From contig NZ_SCOT01000010.1 of NCBI RefSeq assembly GCF_005502465.1, positions 1 through 64,000 on the forward strand: DNA of 64,000 nucleotides, written 5' to 3'. Under the pieces are notes generated by a model, which saw nothing but the letters and a program-made list of their open reading frames with translations, was not told the DNA's origin and did not search any database. Within the stretch, counting starts at the first letter, position 1. Each line of letters begins with the position of its first letter. The position numbers were made by a program, and so were the translations under genes. Shown here piece by piece: positions 26,890 through 34,915 of this stretch. The stretch is from Sphingopyxis sp. L1A2A. GTDB taxonomy: Bacteria; Pseudomonadota; Alphaproteobacteria; Sphingomonadales; Sphingomonadaceae.

Positions 26890-28686
26890 ATGACGCGCCG
26901 CTACACTGAGCAATTCGCGATGCCATCACAGGATATCATTTTGCCGACTCGCCGGTCCCAACACCGCGTCGCGCTCGCGCTGACCGCCGCGCTGCTATAC
27001 TTCAGCTTCGCCGCCGGAACGATCCTTCTCACCAGTGACGGAAAAAGCCACGCAACCGTCTGGCTAGCCGATGCTGCGGTGCTTGCGCTGTTGCTGAGCC
27101 GACCCAAATCGGATTGGCCTTTCGCACTCGCGCTCGGATGGGCGGCAAACCTTGCGGCCAACGCCCTTACCCGCGAATGGGCTCCGGGTATCATCTTGTA
27201 CGGCGCAATAAATATGGCCCAAGTTCTTCTCGCGGCCTGGACATTGCGTCGCTGCTCGGATCGGGGCGAGATACTCGCCAATGCCCGCGCGACATTCACC
27301 TTTCTTTTCTGGGCCGGGCTGATTGCACCGGCAGCTGGCGCAATTGCCGGGTCGACTATATCGTTGGTGAACTATGGCGAGGCCTTTCTACCTTCGCTGG
27401 AGCGTTGGTATTCCAGCAACGCCCTCGGCATTGTCATCCTCACACCGTTTCTAAAATCCTGTTTCGACGGCAGCTATGCATCGGCGATCCGGGCGCGCCC
27501 GCCGCGGAATCGGATAGAAGATCTGGGTCTCCTGCTGTTTCACGCTGCTGTCAGCGCGTTCGTGTTCGGCCAGAGCGGCCTCCCGGTCTTGTTTGCGCCC
27601 CTCTGCAGCCTCCTCCTGCTGGCTTTCCGATCAGGCCGTCTTGCCACGCAAGCCGGCGTGGTGATCGTCGGAATTTCCGGTGCGCTCGCCGCGATCTACC
27701 ATGTGGGGCCGGTCGCTTTGGTGCAGGGCGGCCCGGTTTTCGAAGCGATCTTCTTCCAGTCTTATCTCGCTATAATGCTCGGGACGGCATTGCCCGTGGC
27801 GGCCCTCGTGGCCTCGCGCGCGGAGGCGCTGGCCGAGGCCGCGCGCCGGGAAGAACTGCTGCGGATAATCCTCGACCATTCCCCCGACGCGATCCTCAGT
27901 TTCGACGGTGTCGGCGGTTGCCAATGGGCCGATGGCGCGACCGACGAGCTGTTGGGATTAAGTGCGGCCGCCTGTCGCGGCGCGTCGATCGACGAACTGG
28001 CGCTGAAGATCAGCCCGGTCCTGGCCAATCTATCCCGCGCCGCCCTCGCCGCTCCTGCCGAAGCCCATATCGCCGATTTTAATCTCGCCAATCGCAAGGT
28101 TCGCGTGCTCGAGGCGACGGTCAAGGCGGTGATGTCGGGCGAAAGGGTGGTCGGGATCGTTGCGACTGTCCGGGACGTCACGGCGCAGCGCGCGCGCGAA
28201 CGGGAGATCGCGCGTCTCGCAATGACGGATCCGCTTACCCAAATCCCCAATCGCGCCGGCTTCGATGCTGCGATAGAGCGCGTTCCGATGAAGGGAGAGG
28301 CGGCCTGTCTCGCCTTGGTCGATATCGACAATTTCAAGGGCATAAATGATCGGTTCGGTCACAAAGTCGGCGACCGCGCCCTGGTCGAACTGGCCGCCAC
28401 CATTGTGCGCCTCGCCGGGGGCAAACATCTTGTGGCGAGATTGGGCGGTGACGAGTTCCTCATCCTGCTGACCGGCGACATCGCAGCAGCCCAATGTTTT
28501 TTCGGAAACCTCCAACAGGAGATCGCTGTCCTGTCGGCCTCGCTAGGGTTCGAGATCACGATCAGTGGGGGGATCGCGGAACTGAATGCTCTCGCGGAAA
28601 TGGACAGTATATTCGAAGAAGCCGATCGACGACTTTACCGGGCAAAGCGGGGGGGACGAAATCAGGTGACCGCGACGGCGCATTAG
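26890..28686 (+). CDS. MASE1-PAS-GGDEF diguanylate cyclase
   Basis: The 598-aa product has an N-terminal MASE1-like sensor with about eight membrane segments (LTAALLYFSFAAGTILLTSDG, WLADAAVLALLL, FALALGWAANLAANAL), a PAS-like segment starting LLRIILDHSPDAILSFDGVGG at about 325-345, and a GGDEF domain (TDPLTQIPNRAGFDAAI; RLGGDEFLIL at about 516-525). The RxxD inhibitory site is not visible. It should make cyclic di-GMP in response to an unknown membrane or intracellular cue. A start at ATG 26920 is possible. An OmpR/SARP-type regulator gene follows on the same strand. Confidence 0.88.
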   Translation: MTRRYTEQFAMPSQDIILPTRRSQHRVALALTAALLYFSFAAGTILLTSDGKSHATVWLADAAVLALLLSRPKSDWPFALALGWAANLAANALTREWAPGIILYGAINMAQVLLAAWTLRRCSDRGEILANARATFTFLFWAGLIAPAAGAIAGSTISLVNYGEAFLPSLERWYSSNALGIVILTPFLKSCFDGSYASAIRARPPRNRIEDLGLLLFHAAVSAFVFGQSGLPVLFAPLCSLLLLAFRSGRLATQAGVVIVGISGALAAIYHVGPVALVQGGPVFEAIFFQSYLAIMLGTALPVAALVASRAEALAEAARREELLRIILDHSPDAILSFDGVGGCQWADGATDELLGLSAAACRGASIDELALKISPVLANLSRAALAAPAEAHIADFNLANRKVRVLEATVKAVMSGERVVGIVATVRDVTAQRAREREIARLAMTDPLTQIPNRAGFDAAIERVPMKGEAACLALVDIDNFKGINDRFGHKVGDRALVELAATIVRLAGGKHLVARLGGDEFLILLTGDIAAAQCFFGNLQQEIAVLSASLGFEITISGGIAELNALAEMDSIFEEADRRLYRAKRGGRNQVTATAH

Positions 28687-28886
28687 CGATCGTTGGTCAG
28701 AAGCGGACGTCCCCCGCCCAAAGAACGACTTGCATCTCTTGACTATCCCGATCCGCGCGCACGGTCATGATTACCAGCAAACGGGAAGCCAACGTCACCG
28801 CATGCCGCGGGGCAATAAATAGCAATTGCCGGGCCGGTTGGGCCTGCGCTACTATTGCCGAGCGGTGGGGAGGCGCAAACGGGCCA

Positions 28887-31016
28887 ATGGAACAGGTGGG
28901 GACTCTATGTCCGAGCCAGCCCGCGGCTTACGCCTCGTTGTTCGGCACGTTTCAACTCCGCACTCCCGATCACCACGAAATCGCGATCACCAACCGCCGC
29001 GCGCGGGGATTGCTTGCCATATTGTGCCTGGCCGGGAACGAGGCGATCGAGCGCGACTTTCTGAGCAAACTCTTGTGGCCCGGCCGCTTTGAGGCGCACG
29101 CCAGAGCCAGCCTTCGCCAATGTCTGCTCGATCTTGGCAAGCTGCTCGCGCCGCACGCGCCGGACATATTGGACGTCTCGCGCAAGAGCGTCGCGCTGCA
29201 TCCCGGTGCGGTCCTGACCGATCTGGCCGCGTTGGAAGGCGTCTTGGCAAGCAGCGATTTTGCCGCAGCGATCGAGCAGCTTGATGCGATCGGGACGAAA
29301 CCGATCCTCGATCAGATGGACTTCGGCGCGGCCTTCAACCAGTGGCTGGCGCGGCGCGGCGGCGATACCGAGCGGCGGCTGCACGCGGCGGTCGAGGCGG
29401 GGCTGGCCACGCTGGAACGGACCGGAGATCGCGAAACGTCCGCACGGCTGCGCGACGCATGGCGCGCTCACGATCCCGCAGCAGCTTCCGCCCCTGTCGC
29501 TGCGGCGGACGGCGGGCGGACGAGAATCGCGGTGCTGCCTTTTCAGTCGGTCGGCGGGCGCGACGCCCCCGATTATTTCGCCGACGGCGTCGTCGAGGAA
29601 CTCATCACGGCACTGGGACAAGTGCCGCAATTGCTGGTCGCCGGGCGAACCTCTTCGTTCCACTTCCGGGATTCGCCGCTGACCCCGCCCGAAATCGCCA
29701 AAGCACTGCGCGTTTCGCACCTGGTCGAGGGTTCGGTTCAGCGACAGGGCGAAAGGCTGCGCATCCATATCCATCTGATCGACGGTGCGACGGGTTTCGA
29801 AAACTGGGCCCAGCGTTACGACGGATCGCTCGACGGGATTTTCGCGCTGCAGGCAACGGTGGCGCAAGCGGTGACGAGCGCGATCGGCAATGCCCTTGGC
29901 ATCGCGATGGAGCCGCCGACGGTGCGCGGCATGACCAGCAGCAAAGAGGCCTACGACCTGTTTCTGCAAGGTCGCGCGCTCAGTGCACGGGTGTTCGGCG
30001 ATGGGGTATTGGGGATCGCGGTCGACCTGCTCGAGCAAGCCGTGGCGCTCGATCCCCAGTTTGTCGAGGCGTGGATTGCGCTCGCCGAAGCCCATCAGCT
30101 GGTCGCCGTCTATACGCCATGCCTGGACCGGGCTGCAGAATCGGAACGCATGGCGGACTGCGCGCGCACCGCGATCGACCTGGCCCCCGGTTCGGGCTAT
30201 GCCCATGCGCTGCTGGGGGTTCACCAATGGACGCAGAACGACATTGTCGGCGCGCTCGATCTGGCGTTCAAGGCCTATCGGCTGGAACCCGACAATCCGG
30301 CGGTCTGCATGCGGCTCGGTTCGTTCCTGCTCTATTGCGGACGGACCTCCGACGCGATGCAATATGTCGAGGCGGCGATCGATCAGGATCCGGTCGATGG
30401 CCGGAAATTCAACCTGCGATCGGTCGGCCGGTTCAATATGGGCGACATCGACGGCGCGATCGAGGCGGGCCAGCGTATGGTCGATCTTGGTTTCCCCTCG
30501 ATGTGGCTGGCCGTTGCAACTGCAGCATCGGGCCGGAATGACCTGGCCGTCGAGCAGTATCAGCAGACCAAGGGGCTGATGAACAAGATCATCTTTCCAC
30601 CAGCCGGGACTGACCCAATGCCTCCCGCGATGATGGACGCCTATTGGCATGTCGCCGCGAATGGCGTGTGCAGCGGCCGCGACGAGGATCGCGCCACCTA
30701 TTGTGCGATGCTCGACATGATGCAGACGCAATTGCACGATCCCGCCGACCCGTCCGTCGTCCTGCCCGCGATCTTCATGGGCTACCCCGAACGGCTGTTC
30801 GAGGCGGCAAGCCACGCGATCACGCCCGCGAACACGCTCTGTCTGCTGTCGATCTGGGCCAATGTCGATCCGATCCGGCGAATCTGGCAGCACCCGGAGT
30901 TCATCCCTTTTGCCCAGCGCATCGGCATGGCCGCCGCGTGGGACAAATATGGCTGGCCCGACCTGTTGCCATCGCCCAGCAATCGTATGGAAACGCCGTC
31001 TCCCCTATCGAATTGA
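28887..31016 (+). CDS. OmpR/SARP-like regulator fused to TolB-like and TPR domains
   Basis: From ATG 28887 (GGGGAGG upstream) the product is 709 aa. The N-terminus (LFGTFQLRTPDHHEIAI, RARGLLAILCLAGNEAIERD, LSKLLWPGRFEAHARASLRQ) resembles the winged-helix DNA-binding domain of SARP-type regulators. The middle part (IAVLPFQSVGGRDAPDYFAD) is the TolB-like N-terminal region often seen in adenylate-cyclase-associated regulators. The C-terminal half contains TPR-like repeats (DPQFVEAWIALAEAHQL, EPDNPAVCMRLGSFLLYCG). No transmembrane segment is seen. A transcription factor with a protein-interaction scaffold is likely; the targets are unknown. Confidence 0.82.
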   Translation: MEQVGTLCPSQPAAYASLFGTFQLRTPDHHEIAITNRRARGLLAILCLAGNEAIERDFLSKLLWPGRFEAHARASLRQCLLDLGKLLAPHAPDILDVSRKSVALHPGAVLTDLAALEGVLASSDFAAAIEQLDAIGTKPILDQMDFGAAFNQWLARRGGDTERRLHAAVEAGLATLERTGDRETSARLRDAWRAHDPAAASAPVAAADGGRTRIAVLPFQSVGGRDAPDYFADGVVEELITALGQVPQLLVAGRTSSFHFRDSPLTPPEIAKALRVSHLVEGSVQRQGERLRIHIHLIDGATGFENWAQRYDGSLDGIFALQATVAQAVTSAIGNALGIAMEPPTVRGMTSSKEAYDLFLQGRALSARVFGDGVLGIAVDLLEQAVALDPQFVEAWIALAEAHQLVAVYTPCLDRAAESERMADCARTAIDLAPGSGYAHALLGVHQWTQNDIVGALDLAFKAYRLEPDNPAVCMRLGSFLLYCGRTSDAMQYVEAAIDQDPVDGRKFNLRSVGRFNMGDIDGAIEAGQRMVDLGFPSMWLAVATAASGRNDLAVEQYQQTKGLMNKIIFPPAGTDPMPPAMMDAYWHVAANGVCSGRDEDRATYCAMLDMMQTQLHDPADPSVVLPAIFMGYPERLFEAASHAITPANTLCLLSIWANVDPIRRIWQHPEFIPFAQRIGMAAAWDKYGWPDLLPSPSNRMETPSPLSN

Positions 31017-31177
31017 CGTCCGGCTGACGCTTTATTGACGATAGCGCGATTGACGGCTGACGCTACGGAAACCCATAGTCCGCCGCGGGTATTGCAGACA
31101 TTTTAAGCGCGTTGCGCCGGCCGGGAACAACCCGGTTCCGGCGACGGGAAAACCGTGTCTGCACCAGGGAGAACGTC

Positions 31178-32500
31178 ATGGCGACGGACCGCAGGCACAT
31201 ATCGGCAATCGGACGCTCGGCGATGGGAAAAGCGTTCTGGCGCATCCTGCCGCTGATTCTGATCGCCTATCTCTTTGCCTATATGGACCGCGTCAACGTC
31301 AGCTTTGCCGCGGCGCAGATGAACGAAGATCTGCGGTTTAGCGCGACGATTTACGGGCTCGGCGGCGGCCTCTTCTTCCTCGGCTATGCGCTGTTCGAAA
31401 TCCCGTCGAACCTGATGCTCGTCCGCTTTGGCGCGCGCAAATGGATCGCGCGGATCATGATCACCTGGGGGCTGCTCTCGGCCGCGATGATGTTCGTCGC
31501 GACGCCGATGCAATTTTATGTGCTCCGTTTCCTGCTCGGCGTGGCCGAGGCCGGCTTCTACCCCGGCGTCATCTTCTATTTCTCCAACTGGTTTCCGCCC
31601 TGCCACCGCAGCCGCGCGGTCAGCCGCTTCTTCATCGCCTCGCCGCTGGCGTCGATCGCGATGGGGGGCATGTCGGGATGGCTACTGGCTCTCGACGGCA
31701 CCGGCGGACTCCACGGCTGGCAATGGCTGTTCCTGGTCCAGGGACTGCCGACGGTCCTGTTCGGGCTGGTGGTGCTGCGCTATCTGCCCGATGCCCCGGC
31801 GACCGCCGCGTGGCTTACGCCGGACGAAAAGGCGTGGATCGAGACCGAACTCGCGCGCGAACAGGCGCGGATCGGCGCCCCCGTCCGCCACGATGTGCTG
31901 GCCGCCTTCCGCAATCCGCGCGTCCTGCTGCTCGGCGCGATCGGCTTTCTGTTGATCGCCGTCATTACGACGGTCATCCTCAATGCCCCGCTGATCCTGC
32001 AGGATGCGACGACGCTCGACGCCAAGGCGATCGGCTATCTGGTCGCGCTCGGCGGTCTGTTGGGGGCCGCCGCCGTCTTGGTCCTCGGCAACCAGGCCGA
32101 CCGGAATGGTGACCGTTGGGGTATGGCATCCCGGTGCGGTCTTGTCCTCGCCGGCGCGGTGCTGGTCATGGGACTGGCGCCCTCGCCGCTGCTGGTCTGC
32201 ATCGCTTATCTCGCCTTTGCGACCGTGTGCTTCGCGATCCCGATGCTGACATCGTCGGGTTGGGCCGAGGCGCTGCACGTGCGCGAACTCGCGGTCGGGG
32301 CGGCGGCGATCAACACGCTGTCGCAGATCGGCGCCTTCGTCGCCCCATATGGTTGGGGCGCGGCGAAGGACGCGACGGGCAGCTTCCAGCTCGCGCTCAT
32401 CGCCTTTTCGGTCGTCGCGCTGCTGATGTCGGCGCTGATCCTGCTGCTGCGCCGCCGGCTGCGCGGACGGGTTGCGCTCGCCAGCGCCGTGCCGGCCTAG
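31178..32500 (+). CDS. MFS transporter, anion:cation symporter type
   Basis: The 440-aa product has 12 predicted membrane segments and the N-terminal pattern of the ACS family (YLFAYMDRVNVSFAAAQMNEDL, then FFLGYALFEIPSNLMLVRFGARKW). Such carriers usually take up organic acids or sugar acids. The ATG at 31178 follows CAGGGAGAAC. It is likely co-transcribed with the dimeric-barrel and SnoaL genes downstream, a small catabolic cluster that is cut off near 33500. Confidence 0.9.
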   Translation: MATDRRHISAIGRSAMGKAFWRILPLILIAYLFAYMDRVNVSFAAAQMNEDLRFSATIYGLGGGLFFLGYALFEIPSNLMLVRFGARKWIARIMITWGLLSAAMMFVATPMQFYVLRFLLGVAEAGFYPGVIFYFSNWFPPCHRSRAVSRFFIASPLASIAMGGMSGWLLALDGTGGLHGWQWLFLVQGLPTVLFGLVVLRYLPDAPATAAWLTPDEKAWIETELAREQARIGAPVRHDVLAAFRNPRVLLLGAIGFLLIAVITTVILNAPLILQDATTLDAKAIGYLVALGGLLGAAAVLVLGNQADRNGDRWGMASRCGLVLAGAVLVMGLAPSPLLVCIAYLAFATVCFAIPMLTSSGWAEALHVRELAVGAAAINTLSQIGAFVAPYGWGAAKDATGSFQLALIAFSVVALLMSALILLLRRRLRGRVALASAVPA

Positions 32501-32563
32501 CCTTTTTGAAGACCCCCGCCCGATCCCCGAGCGGGAAGATGGAGAGGAAGAAAGGAAGAGACG

Positions 32564-33010
32564 ATGATACCGATGAAAACGCTCGTTGCCGGGGCCGCGA
32601 TGCTGATCGCCGCCGCGCAGGTCACACCCGCCATGGCACAGGAATCGAGCTACAAGCCCGGCACGGTCTGGGAAGCTGGCCGCATCGACGTGCTGCCCGG
32701 CCAGTTCGAAAACTATATGGATTGGCTGGCGACCAGCTGGAAGAAAATCCAGGAATTGGGCAGGGCCGAGGGTGTCGTGGTCGAATATCATGTGCTGGCG
32801 ACCAACAACCCGCGTGCGGGCGAACCCGACCTGATCCTGATCGTCGAGTATAAGGATTACCTGACCACCGCCCAGCAGGAAGCGATGCGGAAAAAGGTCA
32901 ACGCCCTGCTGGCGCAGGACAATCGTTCGGCCACCACGGCATCCGGCGAGCGCGGCAAGATGCGCGAGCAGCTCGGCAGCACCGAATATCAGGAACTGAT
33001 CTTGAAATAG
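32564..33010 (+). CDS. Secreted dimeric alpha/beta-barrel-like protein, function unknown
   Basis: The 148-aa product has a signal peptide (MIPMKTLVAGAAMLIAAAQVTPAMAQ) and a roughly 120-residue body (WEAGRIDVLPGQFENYMDWL, LILIVEYKDYLTTAQQEAM) resembling ferredoxin-fold dimeric alpha/beta-barrel proteins (EthD/NIPSNAP-like). I do not recognise a specific family or active site. AGGAAGAG precedes the ATG. The neighbours suggest a role with the MFS importer. Confidence 0.7.
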   Translation: MIPMKTLVAGAAMLIAAAQVTPAMAQESSYKPGTVWEAGRIDVLPGQFENYMDWLATSWKKIQELGRAEGVVVEYHVLATNNPRAGEPDLILIVEYKDYLTTAQQEAMRKKVNALLAQDNRSATTASGERGKMREQLGSTEYQELILK

Positions 33011-33098
33011 ACGGGCCGGTGCGGGGGCACGGCAGGCGGCGCACCAATTTCGCGCCGTCCGCCGCGCCCGGCTCCGGAGGCATCCGAAAGGGGTGGTG

Positions 33099-33467
33099 AT
33101 GGCATCCATCGAAGACATCGCCCGCGATTTCACGGCGCTGCTGCGCGCCGGCGAGTTCGAAACCGCCGGCGATCGCTACTGGGCGCCAGACGTGACCAGT
33201 ATCGAACCGGCAGCCCCGCCCGGCGGTCTATGCGCGGTGGTGTCAGGTATCGAAGCCGCGCGCATCAAGCGCCGGGCCCGCTTCGGCGGCGCCCGGATCG
33301 ACGAGATCGGCATCGATGGCCCCTTCGTCACCGGCGACCAGTTTGCGCTGTTTCTCGACATGGTGCTTATCAATCCCGCCAGCGGTGTGCGCCAAGCCTT
33401 CACCGAAATTGCCCTCTACACGGTGCGCGGCGACCGGATCGCCGAGGAGCGATATTTTTATGACTGA
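33099..33467 (+). CDS. SnoaL/NTF2-like protein
   Basis: The 122-aa product (from ATG 33099; GTG codons at 33093 and 33096 are alternatives) has the cone-shaped NTF2-like pattern: IARDFTALLRAGEFETAGDRYWAPDVTSIEPA at the N-terminus, FALFLDMVL in the middle and GDRIAEERYFYD at the C-terminus. SnoaL-like proteins include isomerases and hydrolases; no catalytic residue can be fixed here. Its stop overlaps the start of a 14-codon remnant. Confidence 0.78.
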   Translation: MASIEDIARDFTALLRAGEFETAGDRYWAPDVTSIEPAAPPGGLCAVVSGIEAARIKRRARFGGARIDEIGIDGPFVTGDQFALFLDMVLINPASGVRQAFTEIALYTVRGDRIAEERYFYD

Positions 33468-33504
33468 CACCCCAATCTCGCGCCGGGAATTCGGTCAGCG
33501 GTGA
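33460..33504 (+). pseudogene. Tat signal-peptide remnant of a lost gene
   Basis: An ATG overlapping the SnoaL gene's last codons encodes MTDTPISRREFGQR and then stops. SRREFG is a twin-arginine signal core, and start-stop overlap is the operon style of this genome. It looks like the first 14 codons of an exported oxidoreductase-type gene whose remainder has been deleted at about 33500, where unrelated dctD sequence begins on the other strand. Confidence 0.5.
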
Positions 33505-33577
33505 GCGGCTCGAAATCTGGTAGCGCAATTCGCTGTTGGCTACCGAGCAAGATGAACGCAGGCGCGCTCGCTGCAGA

Positions 33578-34915
33578 TCATTTTCGATAGATTTTAGGCT
33601 CGATGCCGTGGCGCGCAATCTTGTCATACAGGGTCTTGCGGGGAACGCGCAGGATCGACCGCGCCGCTTGTACATCGCCATTGGTCGAGGCCAGCGCGTC
33701 GCGAATGGCATGCGCTTCGAAATTGGCGACCCGTTCGGACAGCGTCGGCAGCGTTTCGCCGGGTTCGGTCGCACGCCGCTCGATCCCCAGGACTTCGCTA
33801 TAGGCAAAATTGCGCAGTTCCCGGACATTGCCGGGCCAGTCGTGCTCGATCAGATGCTTGCGCGCCGCATCGCTCATCTTGAAATCCTGCTTGCCGAGCC
33901 GGCCGATCCCCTCTTCCACAAAAAACGCGAACAACTGAGGGATGTCGGGCCGGCGCTCCCGAAGCGGCGGCAGGCGCAGCCGCACGACGTTGAGGCGATA
34001 GAACAGATCCTCGCGGAAACTGCCCGCGGCAACGGCCTGTTGCAGATCGTCGCGCGCCGACGCCACGATCCGCAGGTCAACCGCGCGCGGTTCGGTCGCG
34101 CCGATCGGCTGCACCTTGCGCTCCTCGACCACCCGCAGCAGCATCGACTGGATCGCCAGCGGCATGTTGTCGATACCGTCGAGGAACAAGGTGCCGCGAT
34201 TGGCCTGCTCGATCCGCCCTTCGCGAGCGAGCGCGCCATAACCGACCGCGCCGCGATCATGGCCGAACAGCTCGGCCTCGGCGAGTTGTTCGGGAAGCGC
34301 GCCGCAATCGACGGTTATGAAGGGACGCCCCGAACGCGGCCCTTTGCGATGGAGCAACAGCGCCGCCAGTTCTTTCCCCGTCCCCGTCTCGCCCTCGACC
34401 AGGACGTCGATATCGGCCAGCGAAATCTGCTGGATGGTAGCGCGAACCTGCGCCATCACCGGGCTGTCGCCGATCAGCGGGCTGTCGATGCTGCTCTCGG
34501 CGGCGGCGCGCAGCATCCGGTTGTCGAGCACGAGGCGCCGCGTCTCCAGTGCTTTGCGAACCGACGCGACCAGATGTTCGGTGGCATAGGGCTTGGCCAG
34601 AAAATCGAAGGCGCCGCTTTGCAGCGCCCCGATCGCCATCGGCACGTCGGCGTGCCCGGTGATCAGAATGACCGGAATGTCGGGATCGATCGCCCGAATA
34701 CGCGCAAAGAATTCCAGGCCATCGAGGCGCGGCATCCGGATATCGGTGACGATGGCACCCACAAAACGGGCGTCAATTTCGGCCAGCGCGGTTTCGGCGT
34801 CGGCAAAAGCGCGCACGTCGATGTCCGCCAGTTCGAGCGACTGGGTCGTCGCAGCGCGCAGCGCGTCGTCGTCGTCGACAAAGATGATGTGCTGGCGGGT
34901 CAAAAACTCGGTCAT
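33578..34915 (-). CDS. dctD: DctD-like response regulator with AAA+ domain
   Basis: Partner of DctB in C4-dicarboxylate control. The 445-aa product has a receiver domain (DDDDALRAAT; phospho-Asp 58 in VTDIRMPRLDG), an AAA+ domain with P-loop GETGTGKE at 175-182, and a Fis-type helix-turn-helix (ILRVPRKTLYDKIARHGI) at the C-terminus. Two key sites are unusual: the GAFTGA sigma-54 loop reads GAVGYG at 222-227, and the Walker B acidic pair reads DG (FLDGID, 246-247) instead of DE. Its start overlaps the dctB stop (ATGA). Confidence 0.88.
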   Translation of the reverse strand: MTEFLTRQHIIFVDDDDALRAATTQSLELADIDVRAFADAETALAEIDARFVGAIVTDIRMPRLDGLEFFARIRAIDPDIPVILITGHADVPMAIGALQSGAFDFLAKPYATEHLVASVRKALETRRLVLDNRMLRAAAESSIDSPLIGDSPVMAQVRATIQQISLADIDVLVEGETGTGKELAALLLHRKGPRSGRPFITVDCGALPEQLAEAELFGHDRGAVGYGALAREGRIEQANRGTLFLDGIDNMPLAIQSMLLRVVEERKVQPIGATEPRAVDLRIVASARDDLQQAVAAGSFREDLFYRLNVVRLRLPPLRERRPDIPQLFAFFVEEGIGRLGKQDFKMSDAARKHLIEHDWPGNVRELRNFAYSEVLGIERRATEPGETLPTLSERVANFEAHAIRDALASTNGDVQAARSILRVPRKTLYDKIARHGIEPKIYRK

